Shown: positions 42,217-51,319, counted from the stretch's first letter. The stretch: 59,320 nucleotides of DNA from DATHSY01 sp046729855 (GCA_046729855.1 JBKPHM010000033.1:1-59320); one strand, 5' to 3'. Translations and numbers: made by a program. The notes: a model not told the origin generated them from the sequence alone.

Positions 42217-43928
42217 CCGCCGGGCCGGACGAGCTCGTTCATCAGGACCGCGGGTCGACGACGGACGTTGCCGACGACGAGCGACCCCTCATCCTCGGCG
42301 GGCGGCGACGGCCGGTCGCCGAGGCGCGACCCTTCCTTTTCCACCTCCGCACGGCGGAGTGGACGTGGCTGGCATTCGGCGTGGCCGTGCTCGCGATCTG
42401 GGTCTCGCTGTTCGCGACCGGAGCGCCGTCGCCCTGGCTCGAGGGCGTCGACGCCGCGATCCTCGATGCCGCCGCGAAGATCCGCACCGCGCCGCTAACG
42501 GCCTTTTTCCGGGTTGCGGCGGCCGCAGGGTCGGTCTGGGTGCTGCTGGCGTTGCGGTGGGGCACGATCGCGGTGCTGCTCGTGACGCAGCGGCTCCGGC
42601 ACCTCGCCACGTTCGTCACCTTGGCGCTCGTGGTACGGGTCGTCATGCTCGCCCTCTCGCAGGCCATCGGGCGCCCGCGACCGCTCGGACTGACATACGA
42701 ATACGGCTGGGAGGGATACGCGCACCCCTCGCGAACCGTCGCGGCGTTCGCCGTCGCCGCTGCCGGCGCGTGCTTCTCGCTCATCCCCGCCGGCCGCGCG
42801 CGCCGGATCGCGTTGGCTGTCGCGGGGGCGGCGACCGGGCTCCTGGCCGTGGCGCGGGTGTACCTCGGCGTCGATCACCCTTCGGACGTCCTGTTCGCCG
42901 CGGTGATCGGGCTCGGCGCTCCAGTCGTCGCGTTCCGGGTCTTCTGTCCCAACGGCGTCTTCCCGGTCTCGTACCGCGGAGGCCGCTCGGCACACGTGGA
43001 GATCGACGGCCCGCGAGAACAGCGCCTCCGTGAGGCGCTCGACGAACAGGCCGGGCTGGAACTCGTCTCGGTCGAGACGTTCGGGGAGGAAGCTTCGGGT
43101 GGGTCGACGCCGCTGCGGATCCGGGTCCGGAGGAGCCGGGGCGATGAGGAGGTGCTGTTCGGCAAGCTCTACGCGGAAGCGCATCTGCGCGCCGACCGCT
43201 GGTTCAAGCTGGTGAGGGAGATCCGCTACGGCACACTGGAAGATGAGGTCGCGTTCAATTCCGTGCGGCAGCTCGTGGAGCACGAGGACCACATGCTGCG
43301 CGTGATGAACGATGCGGGCGTTCCCACCGTGCGTCCGCGTGGTTTCGTCGAGCTCGTGGCCGAACGCGAGTACGTGATCCTCATGACCTTCCTCCACGGA
43401 GCGGACGAGGCGGACGAGGACGCGAGGATCGACGAACAAGTGATCCGTCGCGCGCTGGAGGTCGTCAAGCTCATGTGGGAGGACGGGATCGCGCACCGCG
43501 ACATCAAGCCGTCCAACGTCATGATCCGGGAGGGTCACGTACGCCTGATCGATGTCGCGTTCGCGCAGATGCGGCCGTCGCCGTGGAGGCAGGTCGTCGA
43601 TCTCGCGAACATGATGCTGGTGCTGGCGCTGGCCTCGGATGCGCGACGCGTCTACGACCTGGCGACCGAGGTGTTCGAGCCCGAGGAGATCGCCGAGGCA
43701 TTCGCGGCGACCCACGGGGTCACGATGCCGCGACAGCTGCGCGATCGGCTGCGCGAGGATGGGCGCGATCTCGTTGCAGAGTTCCGATCGATGGCTCCGG
43801 CGAGACCACCGATCGCGATCCAGCGATGGAGCGTCCGCCGGGTCGTCATCACGCTGCGCACGATCATCGTTGTGAGTGGGATAGCTGTGCTCGTGCTCGC
43901 CAACCTGGCCAACCCCTCGTCGCCATGA
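42213..43928 (+). CDS. fusion of degenerate PAP2 domain and atypical protein kinase domain
   Basis: 571 residues in two parts. Residues 50-245 are a PAP2-like membrane domain, but motif 1 reads LSQAIGRPRP (Lys lost) and motif 2 reads HPSRT instead of PSGH; only motif 3 (RVYLGVDHPSD) is intact. Residues 260-545 are a kinase-like domain with HRDIKPSNVMI (428-438) and metal Asp447 in LIDVAF replacing DFG. A last helix (about 548-565) closes the protein. The phosphatase part is probably inactive. Co-translation with a flippase-like protein suggests lipid transport or its control. Confidence 0.82.
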   Translation: MTAGPDELVHQDRGSTTDVADDERPLILGGRRRPVAEARPFLFHLRTAEWTWLAFGVAVLAIWVSLFATGAPSPWLEGVDAAILDAAAKIRTAPLTAFFRVAAAAGSVWVLLALRWGTIAVLLVTQRLRHLATFVTLALVVRVVMLALSQAIGRPRPLGLTYEYGWEGYAHPSRTVAAFAVAAAGACFSLIPAGRARRIALAVAGAATGLLAVARVYLGVDHPSDVLFAAVIGLGAPVVAFRVFCPNGVFPVSYRGGRSAHVEIDGPREQRLREALDEQAGLELVSVETFGEEASGGSTPLRIRVRRSRGDEEVLFGKLYAEAHLRADRWFKLVREIRYGTLEDEVAFNSVRQLVEHEDHMLRVMNDAGVPTVRPRGFVELVAEREYVILMTFLHGADEADEDARIDEQVIRRALEVVKLMWEDGIAHRDIKPSNVMIREGHVRLIDVAFAQMRPSPWRQVVDLANMMLVLALASDARRVYDLATEVFEPEEIAEAFAATHGVTMPRQLRDRLREDGRDLVAEFRSMAPARPPIAIQRWSVRRVVITLRTIIVVSGIAVLVLANLANPSSP

Positions 43929-44461
43929 GACGTCTCGCCGGCGCGATCCTCGTGTCTGCCACGGTCACGTCGCTGACCGGCTGCGCGGAGATGCGCGAGA
44001 ACCTGCACCCGGTCTGCGAGGTCCGGAACCCCACGATCCTGATGGCCGAGTCGATCGCGTCCGCGTCGCTGATCCCATGCGTCCGGTCGTTGCCGATCGG
44101 CTGGTCATGGGGCGATTTCCGCGTGGAGGATGGTCACGCGATGTTCGTCCTCGACTCGGCCGCGGGCGGCGACGGCGCGCTCGACGTCGAGCTCGTCCCC
44201 CTGTGTACGTCGGCACCGACGACGGCCGGCGCGGCACCAACGCCGAACGAGGTCGTTCGGTCTCGCGACCCGTACAGCGCCACGCGGACGTACGCGTTCG
44301 AGGGCGGCTGCGCGATCGTCCGGATCGCGTTCGTCGCGGGCGCCCCCGTGGACCGTCTGCTCGGTGATATCGAAGGCGCGCTCGGATTCATCGAGCGCGG
44401 CCGGATCGACCGCGAACTGCGTGAGACGGGAGAACGCGGCCTGGACCCGGTCGACGTCTGA
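43925..44461 (+). CDS. putative lipoprotein
   Basis: A 178-residue exported protein. The signal peptide ends in SLTGC, with lipid-modified Cys at about residue 20. The mature domain has four further Cys residues, which may pair outside the membrane (VCEVRNP, IPCVRSLP, VPLCTSAP, GGCAIVRI). The ATG overlaps the PAP2-kinase stop, so it belongs to the flippase-kinase operon. It could be an external partner; the family is not known to me. Confidence 0.68.
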   Translation: MRRLAGAILVSATVTSLTGCAEMRENLHPVCEVRNPTILMAESIASASLIPCVRSLPIGWSWGDFRVEDGHAMFVLDSAAGGDGALDVELVPLCTSAPTTAGAAPTPNEVVRSRDPYSATRTYAFEGGCAIVRIAFVAGAPVDRLLGDIEGALGFIERGRIDRELRETGERGLDPVDV

Positions 44462-44470
44462 TCCACCGGA

Positions 44471-44493
44471 GCCGGCGCGTCGGCGACGCCGGC
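44471..44493 (+). terminator. hairpin after the flippase-kinase-lipoprotein operon
   Basis: GCCGGCG (44471-44477) pairs with CGCCGGC (44487-44493) over a 9-base loop, 10 bases after the stop. No U-run follows, so termination is uncertain. Confidence 0.4.
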
Positions 44494-44572
44494 CGGCGAT
44501 CGCAACGCCGTCGAGTCATCGGATCCTCGAGCGAACCCTTCGGACCCACCCGGACGTCGTCGCTGTCATCGT

Positions 44573-44578
44573 TATCAT
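44573..44578 (+). promoter_or_regulatory. leaderless -10 box (TATCAT)
   Basis: TATCAT ends 6 bases before the GTG at 44585, with no ribosome binding site between. It is one of the best matches to the window's leaderless pattern. Confidence 0.6.
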
Positions 44579-44584
44579 CGCCTT

Positions 44585-44965
44585 GTGTCGGCTCGGGACG
44601 TTCGCGCTTCGATGCAGGTCACCGGCGGCGGATGGTCGGGCCGCTTGCTGCCAGATGGCGAACCGCTGTATGCGCCCAGCCGTGAGCGGCTGATCGGCAA
44701 GCTGCGCGACGCCGCCGGTGACGACGCGATCCTCACCGTCGAGGTGGCACCGTCGCTTCTCGGCGTCGCGGAGGCGGCCGAGCTCCTTGGTTGGGACAAG
44801 CGCCGCGTCGTCACGTACGTGGATCGCGGTTCGTTCCCGTCGCCCATCGCCGAGCTCGCGGCCGGACGCGTCTGGCTCCGGGCCGACGTCGAGACGTTCG
44901 CCAGGTCGTTTCGCAGACGTCAGACGCGGCGGGAGATCCGACGCGTCCGTAGGTCGTCGTCGTGA
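44585..44965 (+). CDS. small helix-turn-helix (AlpA/excisionase-like) DNA-binding protein
   Basis: A 126-residue protein. Residues about 55-95 read as an excisionase/MerR-type winged helix (LLGVAEAAELLGWDKRRVVTY, VDRGSFPSPIAELAAGRVWL), followed by a very basic tail (RRRQTRREIRRVRR) that could bind DNA. The first 50 residues (GRLLPDGEPLYAPSRERLIG) are unfamiliar. No integrase or phage gene is nearby, so it is likely a chromosomal regulator. Its stop overlaps the phosphatase GTG. Confidence 0.68.
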   Translation: MSARDVRASMQVTGGGWSGRLLPDGEPLYAPSRERLIGKLRDAAGDDAILTVEVAPSLLGVAEAAELLGWDKRRVVTYVDRGSFPSPIAELAAGRVWLRADVETFARSFRRRQTRREIRRVRRSSS

Positions 44966-45606
44966 TCCCGCGCGCCGTACACCTGATAAGGCACGGCCGG
45001 TCCGACATCTCGTCCGACGCGATGTTCGATGGTCCGAGGGGTCGGCAGTACGATCCGCCGCTCAGCGAGACAGGGCGGGACCAAGCCGACAAGCTCGCGC
45101 GACGGCTCGCGCTGCTCGATCCCCCGCCCTCGGCGGTGTACTGCTCACCACTCCGACGCACGCGCGAGACGGTCATCCCCTTCGTCGAACGCGCCGGTGT
45201 CGACGTCCGGTACGAGGACGAGCTGATGGAGGCCTACATCGGTGGATGGGAGGGGATGCCGTTCGAGGACATCGTTTCCTCGGACGAGGACATCCTGCCG
45301 CTCGTTCGCGCGGGTCGGCCGATCTGGCAGAAGGCGCCGAACGGCGAGCCCTTCGACGCGTTCCGGACGCGGGTGAACGGAGCGATCGACGAGATCCTGC
45401 GACGGCACCCTGAGGGCGACGTCGTGATCGTCTGCCACGGCGGCGTGATCAACGCGGCGCTCGGCCCGCTCCTCGGGATCGAGCACGAGATGTTCTTCCT
45501 CCCGGAAAACACCAGCGTGAACTCGGTCGAGGACGACGGCGCGTCGCGCCGTCTTCGGTTCCTGAACGACATTCTGCACCTGACGGACCCGCACCTGTTC
45601 GACTGA
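44962..45606 (+). CDS. histidine phosphatase family protein
   Basis: A 214-residue phosphoglycerate-mutase-like phosphatase. VHLIRHGRSD holds the phospho-acceptor His near residue 11; LSETGRDQADKLARRLA, SPLRRTRET and VIVCHGGVINA complete the site. The family acts on small phosphorylated metabolites; the substrate is unknown. GTG overlaps the stop of the HTH gene, so the two are coupled. Confidence 0.88.
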   Translation: MIPRAVHLIRHGRSDISSDAMFDGPRGRQYDPPLSETGRDQADKLARRLALLDPPPSAVYCSPLRRTRETVIPFVERAGVDVRYEDELMEAYIGGWEGMPFEDIVSSDEDILPLVRAGRPIWQKAPNGEPFDAFRTRVNGAIDEILRRHPEGDVVIVCHGGVINAALGPLLGIEHEMFFLPENTSVNSVEDDGASRRLRFLNDILHLTDPHLFD

Positions 45607-45628
45607 CGGTGGTCGCGGGTCCCCTTGT

Positions 45629-45634
45629 TAGACT
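45629..45634 (+). promoter_or_regulatory. -10 box (TAGACT) of the SCP2 gene
   Basis: TAGACT lies 27 bases before the GTG at 45662, which has a GAGGAGGGG ribosome binding site, so this transcript has a short leader. Confidence 0.4.
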
Positions 45635-45661
45635 GGCCGATCTTTTGGCCGAGGAGGGGTC

Positions 45662-46045
45662 GTGCCCGTCCGGTTCCTGTCCGACGAGTGGGCGAGCGAG
45701 CTCAAGACGCGACTCAACGCGAGCGAAGTGTTTCGCAAGGGCGTCGGCGCGACGAGCGCCCGGATCCAACAGGTCATCACGTCGGCAGACGGCGAACAGC
45801 GGTACTGGATGCGGACGCAGGACGGGACGATCGACATGGGTCCCGGCGACGTCGAACAGCCCGATGCCACGATCACGCAGGACTACGACACGGCGGCGGC
45901 GCTCGCGCGGGGGGAGTTGAACCCCGTCGGCGCCTACATGAGCGGCAAGCTCAAGATCGGCGGGAACCTGATGGTGCTGATGCAGCTCCAGGGCGCGCTC
46001 GCCGAGCTCCCACGCGTGATGCAAGACATGGACGTCGATTACTGA
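45662..46045 (+). CDS. SCP2 sterol-binding domain protein
   Basis: A 127-residue single-domain SCP2-like protein. PDATITQDYDTAAALARGEL and AYMSGKLKIGGNLMVLMQLQGAL are typical of the lipid-binding tunnel. It probably binds a hydrophobic molecule or acyl chain; no enzyme is fused. It is convergent with the thioesterase gene, 9 bases apart. Confidence 0.85.
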   Translation: MPVRFLSDEWASELKTRLNASEVFRKGVGATSARIQQVITSADGEQRYWMRTQDGTIDMGPGDVEQPDATITQDYDTAAALARGELNPVGAYMSGKLKIGGNLMVLMQLQGALAELPRVMQDMDVDY

Positions 46046-46054
46046 GCTCCTGAG

Positions 46055-46486
46055 TCACTGAGCGTCGCCGGGCGCGATCGAGAACGTCGCGGTCGCGCGC
46101 GCCAGCAGCGTCCCCGCCTGGTCCACGACGTCGGCCTCCGCGTATCCGAACCGGCGGCCCGCCTTCAGGACGCGCCCGCGGGCCGTCACGCGGCCATCGC
46201 GTCCGGGCGCGAGGAACGTGACGTTGAGCTGGGTGGTCGCGAACGTCGTCGACGGATCGAGCCGTGTGCGCAGCGCCAGGCCGGTCGCCGTGTCGGCGAG
46301 CGTCGCCAGCAGGCCGCCGTGAAGCGTGCCCATCAGGTTCAGGTGCTTCGGCTCGACCGGGAGCGAGACGGCGACCTCGCCCGGCGCCACCTCGTCCAGA
46401 CGCAGGCCGAGCCAGCGGGCGTGGAACTCGGAGCGCTCGAACCGGCCCCTGATGTCGTCGATCCGCGGATCGTCCGCGTCACCCAT
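46055..46486 (-). CDS. PaaI-type hotdog thioesterase
   Basis: 143 residues forming one hotdog domain. HLNLMGTLHGGLLATLADTATGLAL carries the PaaI-type Asn/His-Gly-Gly site, and TTQLNVTFLAPGRDGRVTARGRVL the central strands. It should hydrolyse acyl- or aryl-CoA esters. The ATG at 46486 is used here. GTG at 46495 is in frame, 8 bases after a TACGGT box, and would be a leaderless start. It diverges from the BMP-transport operon. Confidence 0.86.
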   Translation of the reverse strand: MGDADDPRIDDIRGRFERSEFHARWLGLRLDEVAPGEVAVSLPVEPKHLNLMGTLHGGLLATLADTATGLALRTRLDPSTTFATTQLNVTFLAPGRDGRVTARGRVLKAGRRFGYAEADVVDQAGTLLARATATFSIAPGDAQ

Positions 46487-46516
46487 CCCGGTCACCCGGG
46501 CGGACCGTACCTCGAA

Positions 46517-46545
46517 TTGACGGGTCATGGAGCCACGGAAAGAAT
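46517..46545 (+). promoter_or_regulatory. promoter of the BMP-ABC transporter operon
   Basis: TTGACG (46517-46522), a 17-base spacer and AAGAAT (46540-46545) fit a housekeeping-sigma promoter. It gives a leader of about 45 bases that includes an AGGAGGGG site before the ATG at 46596. Confidence 0.5.
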
Positions 46546-46595
46546 CTGACGCGTGCCGCCGTTCCGGGCGGCTGTCGAGATCAGGAGGGGAAGGC

Positions 46596-47660
46596 ATGGG
46601 TTCTTGGCGGGTGCGCCTGGTAGTGCTCGTCGCGGCGCTCGCGATGCTGAGCGCTGCCTGTGGCGGCGAAGTATCACCAGGCGGCGTCGAGTGCGGGAAG
46701 CCAGGGAGCGAGGTCAAGGTCGGTCTCGCGCTCGACGTGGGACCGCTCCACGACAAATCGTTCAATGAGGCCGCGAACACCGGGCTCGAGCGGGCAATCA
46801 CGGACGGCGTCGTCGATGAGTCCAACACAAAGATCCTCGAAGCGAACGCGACCGGGTCGAACCGCGATGAGAACGTCCAGAACCTCGCCGAGGCACGGTA
46901 CAACCTGATCTGGGGCAACGGGTACACCTTCTCCGAACCGGTCGCCGAGATCGCGCCCGATTGCCCAGACCAGTTCTTCGCCGTCGAGGACGGGTTCGCG
47001 ACCACGCTCACGGACGCGAGAAACGTGATCGACGTCAACTTTAGGGAGAACGAGGGGTCGTTCCTGGTCGGGGTCGCGGCCGGGCTGAAGACGAAGTCGA
47101 AGATCGTGGGATTCCTCGGTGGACAGGAGGGCACCGGTCTGATCGAACGGTTCCAGGCTGGGTACGAGGCCGGCGTGAAGGAGGTCTGCCCCGACTGCAC
47201 AGTGCTCGTCGAATACATCGGAGACTCGGTTCAAGCGTTCACCGACCCGACGAAAGGCGAGGCGCTCGCGGCGAAGATGTACGACGACGGCGCCGACGTC
47301 GTCTACCACGCGGCGGGGCAGTCCGGACTCGGGCTGTTCAAAGCTGCAGTCGCTGCAGGCCCGGACGCGCTCGCGATCGGCGTCGACTCCGATCAGTACC
47401 TGACGGCCTCCGATGAAGAAAAGCAGCACATCCTGAGCTCCATGCTGAAGAGGGTCGACGTCGCCTTCTACAACACGATCAAGGCAGTCAGCGACGGAAC
47501 GATCGAGGGCGGAGCGCAGGTCTTCGGGCTGGCCGAGGACGGCGTCGACTACTCGAAGAGCAATCCGGACCTGTTGACGGAAGACATCCAGAAGAAGATC
47601 GACGGGTACAAGAAGAAGATCATCGACGGCGACATCATCGTCCCAGACACCCCCGAGTAA
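46596..47660 (+). CDS. BMP-family substrate-binding lipoprotein of a nucleoside ABC transporter
   Basis: A 354-residue lipoprotein. The signal peptide ends in LSAACGG. The BMP (PnrA-like) fold shows VGLALDVGPLHDKSFNEAAN, GNGYTFSEPVAEIAPD, GFLGGQEGTGLIERFQAGYEAG and YHAAGQSGLGLF. Members bind purine or pyrimidine nucleosides. The ATPase and two permeases follow, and the uracil salvage gene upp is next beyond them. Lower GC at many third positions than the rest of the window is seen in this operon. Confidence 0.9.
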   Translation: MGSWRVRLVVLVAALAMLSAACGGEVSPGGVECGKPGSEVKVGLALDVGPLHDKSFNEAANTGLERAITDGVVDESNTKILEANATGSNRDENVQNLAEARYNLIWGNGYTFSEPVAEIAPDCPDQFFAVEDGFATTLTDARNVIDVNFRENEGSFLVGVAAGLKTKSKIVGFLGGQEGTGLIERFQAGYEAGVKEVCPDCTVLVEYIGDSVQAFTDPTKGEALAAKMYDDGADVVYHAAGQSGLGLFKAAVAAGPDALAIGVDSDQYLTASDEEKQHILSSMLKRVDVAFYNTIKAVSDGTIEGGAQVFGLAEDGVDYSKSNPDLLTEDIQKKIDGYKKKIIDGDIIVPDTPE

Positions 47661-47680
47661 CGGGACCGAACGCGTCCGCG

Positions 47681-49216
47681 ATGGGTACCACCGACGACAG
47701 CGGCCGCTCCCCGAGCGAGTCGCCCGTCGTCGATCTGAGACGCATCACGAAGCGCTTCCCCGGCGTGGTCGCCAACGACCGCGTCGATCTGGCGCTCGCA
47801 CCCGGCGAGATCCACGCTCTGATCGGCGAGAACGGTGCGGGGAAATCGACGCTGATGCGAGTCCTGTACGGGCTCTACCCACCGGACGAGGGCGTGATCG
47901 TCGTGCGCGGACGACAGGTGCGCATCGGGTCTCCTCGCGATGCGATCAAGCTCGGGATCGGGATGGTCCACCAACACTTCGTCCTCGTGGATCGGTTCAC
48001 CGTGACGGAGAACATCATCCTTGGAGCGGAAGGCGCACCGCTGATCGATTTCGAGACCGCGTCGGGCAAGGTCGCGAAGCTGGCCGACGCGTATGGGTTC
48101 GAGATCGATCCCGACGCGCGGGTCGAGGACCTATCGGTCGGACAGGAGCAGCGCACGGAGATCCTGAAAGCGCTGTACCGTGGCGTGGACATCTTGATCC
48201 TCGACGAGCCAACCGCCGTGCTGACGCCCGGCGAAACCGGGGAGCTATTCCAGAACCTGCGCAAGCTCAGGGACGCGGGGAAGACCGTTGTCTTCATCAG
48301 CCACAAGCTCGACGAGGTGTTGGAGGTCGCCGACCGGATAACGGTCCTACGACGCGGTGCTGTGGTCGGCGAGACAACAGCCACGAAGACCACCAAAGAG
48401 CAGCTCGCCGAGATGATGGTCGGAAGACCGGTCCTCTTCCGACTCGAGAAGCCGCAGGTTGAGCTTGGGGAACCCGTCCTGCAGGTGGCCGGCCTGAACG
48501 TGGGCGGCCGCCTGTCCGATGTCTCGTTCAACGTTCGCGCCGGCGAAATCGTCGGCGTGGCCGGGGTCGAGGGGAACGGCCAGAGGGAGCTCGCCGAGGC
48601 GTTGATCGGCCTCCGGCGCTCGGATGGGGGGACGGTGACGGTCGACGGGATGGACATCACGGCTCGTCGCGTCGCCTTCATCCGCAGGCGGGGGGTCGCC
48701 TACATCCCAGAGGATCGGCATGCTCGAGGACTGGTCCTCGACATGCCCGTGTGGGAGAACACGTTGCTTGGTCGGCAGGACGACCCGAAGTTCCATGGGA
48801 TGGCCGGCGTCCTTTGGATACGGACGATCAAGAACCTCGCCACCCAACTAATCGAGCGCTACGACGTCCGCGCCCGCGGCATCGGCGTCGATGCCGCCAC
48901 GCTGTCCGGTGGCAACCAGCAGAAGCTCGTCTTGGCTCGCGAGCTCAGCACGCATCCGCGGCTGCTCGTCGCCGCGCAGCCGACTCGGGGACTGGATGTG
49001 GGCGCGATCGAATCCGTGTGGCGGCACATCTTGAACCAGAAAGCCGCGGGCGGGGCGGTCCTTCTCATCTCGGCGGAGCTCGATGAGATCTACGCGCTCG
49101 CCGATCGGATCCTCACGATGTACGGCGGCCGGATCACGGGCCAGTTCCCACCGGATGCCCCGCCCGAAGACATCGGTCGCGCCATGTTGGCGAGCAGACG
49201 GGGCGTGGCTGCGTGA
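47681..49216 (+). CDS. nucleoside ABC transporter ATPase with two nucleotide-binding domains
   Basis: A 511-residue double ATPase. Domain 1 has Walker A GENGAGKST, signature LSVGQEQR and Walker B ILILDEPT. Domain 2 has a degenerate Walker A (GVEGNGQRE), signature LSGGNQQK and LLVAAQPTRGLD where the usual catalytic Glu is Gln or absent. One active and one degenerate site are normal in the simple-sugar/nucleoside (CUT2/BMP) group. It lies 20 bases after the binding-protein gene and overlaps the first permease. Confidence 0.94.
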   Translation: MGTTDDSGRSPSESPVVDLRRITKRFPGVVANDRVDLALAPGEIHALIGENGAGKSTLMRVLYGLYPPDEGVIVVRGRQVRIGSPRDAIKLGIGMVHQHFVLVDRFTVTENIILGAEGAPLIDFETASGKVAKLADAYGFEIDPDARVEDLSVGQEQRTEILKALYRGVDILILDEPTAVLTPGETGELFQNLRKLRDAGKTVVFISHKLDEVLEVADRITVLRRGAVVGETTATKTTKEQLAEMMVGRPVLFRLEKPQVELGEPVLQVAGLNVGGRLSDVSFNVRAGEIVGVAGVEGNGQRELAEALIGLRRSDGGTVTVDGMDITARRVAFIRRRGVAYIPEDRHARGLVLDMPVWENTLLGRQDDPKFHGMAGVLWIRTIKNLATQLIERYDVRARGIGVDAATLSGGNQQKLVLARELSTHPRLLVAAQPTRGLDVGAIESVWRHILNQKAAGGAVLLISAELDEIYALADRILTMYGGRITGQFPPDAPPEDIGRAMLASRRGVAA

Positions 49217-50373
49217 TGGGGCGCCTGGCACGGCGCGTAATCGGTCGCCGACACGCATGGCTCGAGGCGTTCCGGATCCAGCTCATCGCGTTGCTCGCTG
49301 CATTCGGTTTCACCGCCCTCGTCGGTGGCGTCATCATCGCAGCCTTCGGAGAGAACCCACTCTTCGTATATCGGGTCGTGTGGGTGTTCTCAACGGCGCG
49401 TCTGGCCGACATCGCCCAGGTCCTCGAGAACGCGACGCCGCTGATCTACTCGGCCCTGGCCGTCGCGGTGGCATTCAAGGCGGGGATGTTCAACATCGGG
49501 GTCGAGGGCCAATACCTCGTCGGGATGGTCACGGCGTCCGCGGTCGCCGTCGGCTTTGATCTCCCGGCACCGATCCATCTTCCTCTGGTCATCCTAGGCG
49601 CCGTTGCCGGCAGCGTGGCGTGGGCCGCGGTCCCGGCGGTACTGAAGGTCAGGACGGGAGCCCACGAGGTCGTGACGACCATCATGATGAACGGGATCGC
49701 CGTGAGTCTCGTCGCTTGGGCACTCCTAGGCCCGCTCCGAACGTCCGAAACCGGTCTCGTCGACCTTCGCACCGACCGCTTCCCGACTTCAGCGCTCATG
49801 CCAAGGCTCGCGCCCTCGATGGGGCTCGAGCGGCAGATCCCCTCCTCCATCGAGCTCACATGGCTCTTTCCACTCGCCCTCGTGGTGTGCGCGCTGGTCT
49901 GGTTCCTCCTCTACCGCATGCGACTCGGTTTCGAGGTTCGGTCGGTGGGGATCTCACCCGGGGCAGCCGAGGCCGGCGGGATCTCGATCGGCGCGATCCA
50001 GCTCAAGATCTTCCTGATCTCAGGAGCTCTTGCCGGATTCGTCGGGCTCAACAACCTGCTCGCGGACGCCGGTTACCTCGGGATCAACTACGAAGCTCAG
50101 CTGGGCTTCACCGGCATCGCGGTCGCCTTCCTCGGCCGGAACAGTCCCGTCGGGATCGTCTTCGCAGCGATCGCCCTGGGGATGCTGAGCCGCGGCGAGG
50201 ATGGCATCGCGCTGCTGACGGAGCTGCCCCGAGAGATCACTGTGATCCTCGAGGGGCTGCTGATCCTGTCGGTCGTGGTGGCGTACGAGATCACGCGACG
50301 GGTCGTGAGACGTCGTCGCCAGCAGGAGATGCGGTTGGAGGAGGATGCGATGGCGGCAGAGGCGGTCGCCTGA
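49216..50373 (+). CDS. nucleoside ABC transporter permease 1
   Basis: A 385-residue BPD_transp_2 permease with about eight to ten helices. FKAGMFNIGVEGQYLVGMV, TGAHEVVTTIMMNGIAVSL and PGAAEAGGISIGAIQLKIFLISGALAGF are characteristic. It forms the channel with permease 2. The ATG overlaps the ATPase stop (TGATG); GTG at 49213 is also possible. Confidence 0.93.
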   Translation: MGRLARRVIGRRHAWLEAFRIQLIALLAAFGFTALVGGVIIAAFGENPLFVYRVVWVFSTARLADIAQVLENATPLIYSALAVAVAFKAGMFNIGVEGQYLVGMVTASAVAVGFDLPAPIHLPLVILGAVAGSVAWAAVPAVLKVRTGAHEVVTTIMMNGIAVSLVAWALLGPLRTSETGLVDLRTDRFPTSALMPRLAPSMGLERQIPSSIELTWLFPLALVVCALVWFLLYRMRLGFEVRSVGISPGAAEAGGISIGAIQLKIFLISGALAGFVGLNNLLADAGYLGINYEAQLGFTGIAVAFLGRNSPVGIVFAAIALGMLSRGEDGIALLTELPREITVILEGLLILSVVVAYEITRRVVRRRRQQEMRLEEDAMAAEAVA

Positions 50374-51311
50374 TGCCGTTGCTCGATCTTGGTGCGGCGA
50401 TCGCCATCGCGCTTTCCTACTTCACCATCATCTACCTCACGGGGCTCGGCGGCCTATTCAGCGAACGCTCGGGCATCGTCAACATCGGCCTCGAGGGCCT
50501 GATGATAGTCGGCACGGTGATGGGAGCTTGGGGTGCGGAGGCTTGGGGGCCGATCCCTGGGCTCGTCGTCGGTGTCGCGGCAGGGATGGCCTTCGCCGTT
50601 GTGCACGCTGTTGCGACCGTCACGTTCCGCGTGGACCACATCGTGTCTGGAGTCGTGATCAACATCGTGTCGTTTGGCGTCGCCCGGTTCCTCTCGCAGA
50701 TCTTCTTCGGCTCGACCCAATCCGATCGGCTGCCGGCCATCGGCAAGGTCGACGTCCCGTTGCTGTCGGCGCTGCCGTTCGGCCTGGGCCGGGCATTCGA
50801 AGACATGTCCTGGATCACGATCCTCGCCTTCGTCATCACGGTCCCGGTCCTGTTCGTCCTCAATCGCACGCGATTCGGCCTACGGCTACGGTCCGCAGGG
50901 GAGAATCCCGAGGCAACGCTCACGCTGGGCGTCCGCGTTGCGCCGCTTCGCTATGCCGGCGTCCTGATTTCGGGGGCCCTGGCAGGCCTCGCCGGAGCGT
51001 TCCTCGCCATCGAGGTCAATCAGCTCTTCCAGGAAGGCCAGACGCAGGGGCTCGGGTTCATCGCCCTCGCGTCGCTGATCCTCGGCAACTGGCAGCCTCA
51101 ACGCGTGATGCTGGCGGCACTCATCTTCGGGTTCGCGCAGGCGATTCCGTTGCGTTTGGGCGACGCTCCCGTGATCTCGATGCTGCCGGAGCAGTTCGTC
51201 CGGATGATCCCGTACGCCGTGACGATCGTGGTTCTTGCGGGATTCGTGGGGCGCGTTCAGCCGCCGGCAGCCGTTGGCCGTGCCTACGAGGGCGCCGGAG
51301 GGTCAGCCTAA
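50373..51311 (+). CDS. nucleoside ABC transporter permease 2
   Basis: A 312-residue second permease. FSERSGIVNIGLEGLMIVG, VDHIVSGVVINIVSFGVARFL and GLGFIALASLILGNWQPQ are typical of the smaller BMP-system permease. It overlaps permease 1 by one base. The operon ends 8 bases from the convergent upp gene with no clear terminator hairpin between. Confidence 0.93.
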   Translation: MPLLDLGAAIAIALSYFTIIYLTGLGGLFSERSGIVNIGLEGLMIVGTVMGAWGAEAWGPIPGLVVGVAAGMAFAVVHAVATVTFRVDHIVSGVVINIVSFGVARFLSQIFFGSTQSDRLPAIGKVDVPLLSALPFGLGRAFEDMSWITILAFVITVPVLFVLNRTRFGLRLRSAGENPEATLTLGVRVAPLRYAGVLISGALAGLAGAFLAIEVNQLFQEGQTQGLGFIALASLILGNWQPQRVMLAALIFGFAQAIPLRLGDAPVISMLPEQFVRMIPYAVTIVVLAGFVGRVQPPAAVGRAYEGAGGSA

Positions 51312-51319
51312 CTGCGGCC

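Noticed and set aside
44585..44965. Prophage or integrated element suggested by the excisionase-like protein
   Set aside because: No integrase, attachment repeat, tRNA or composition change is visible around it.
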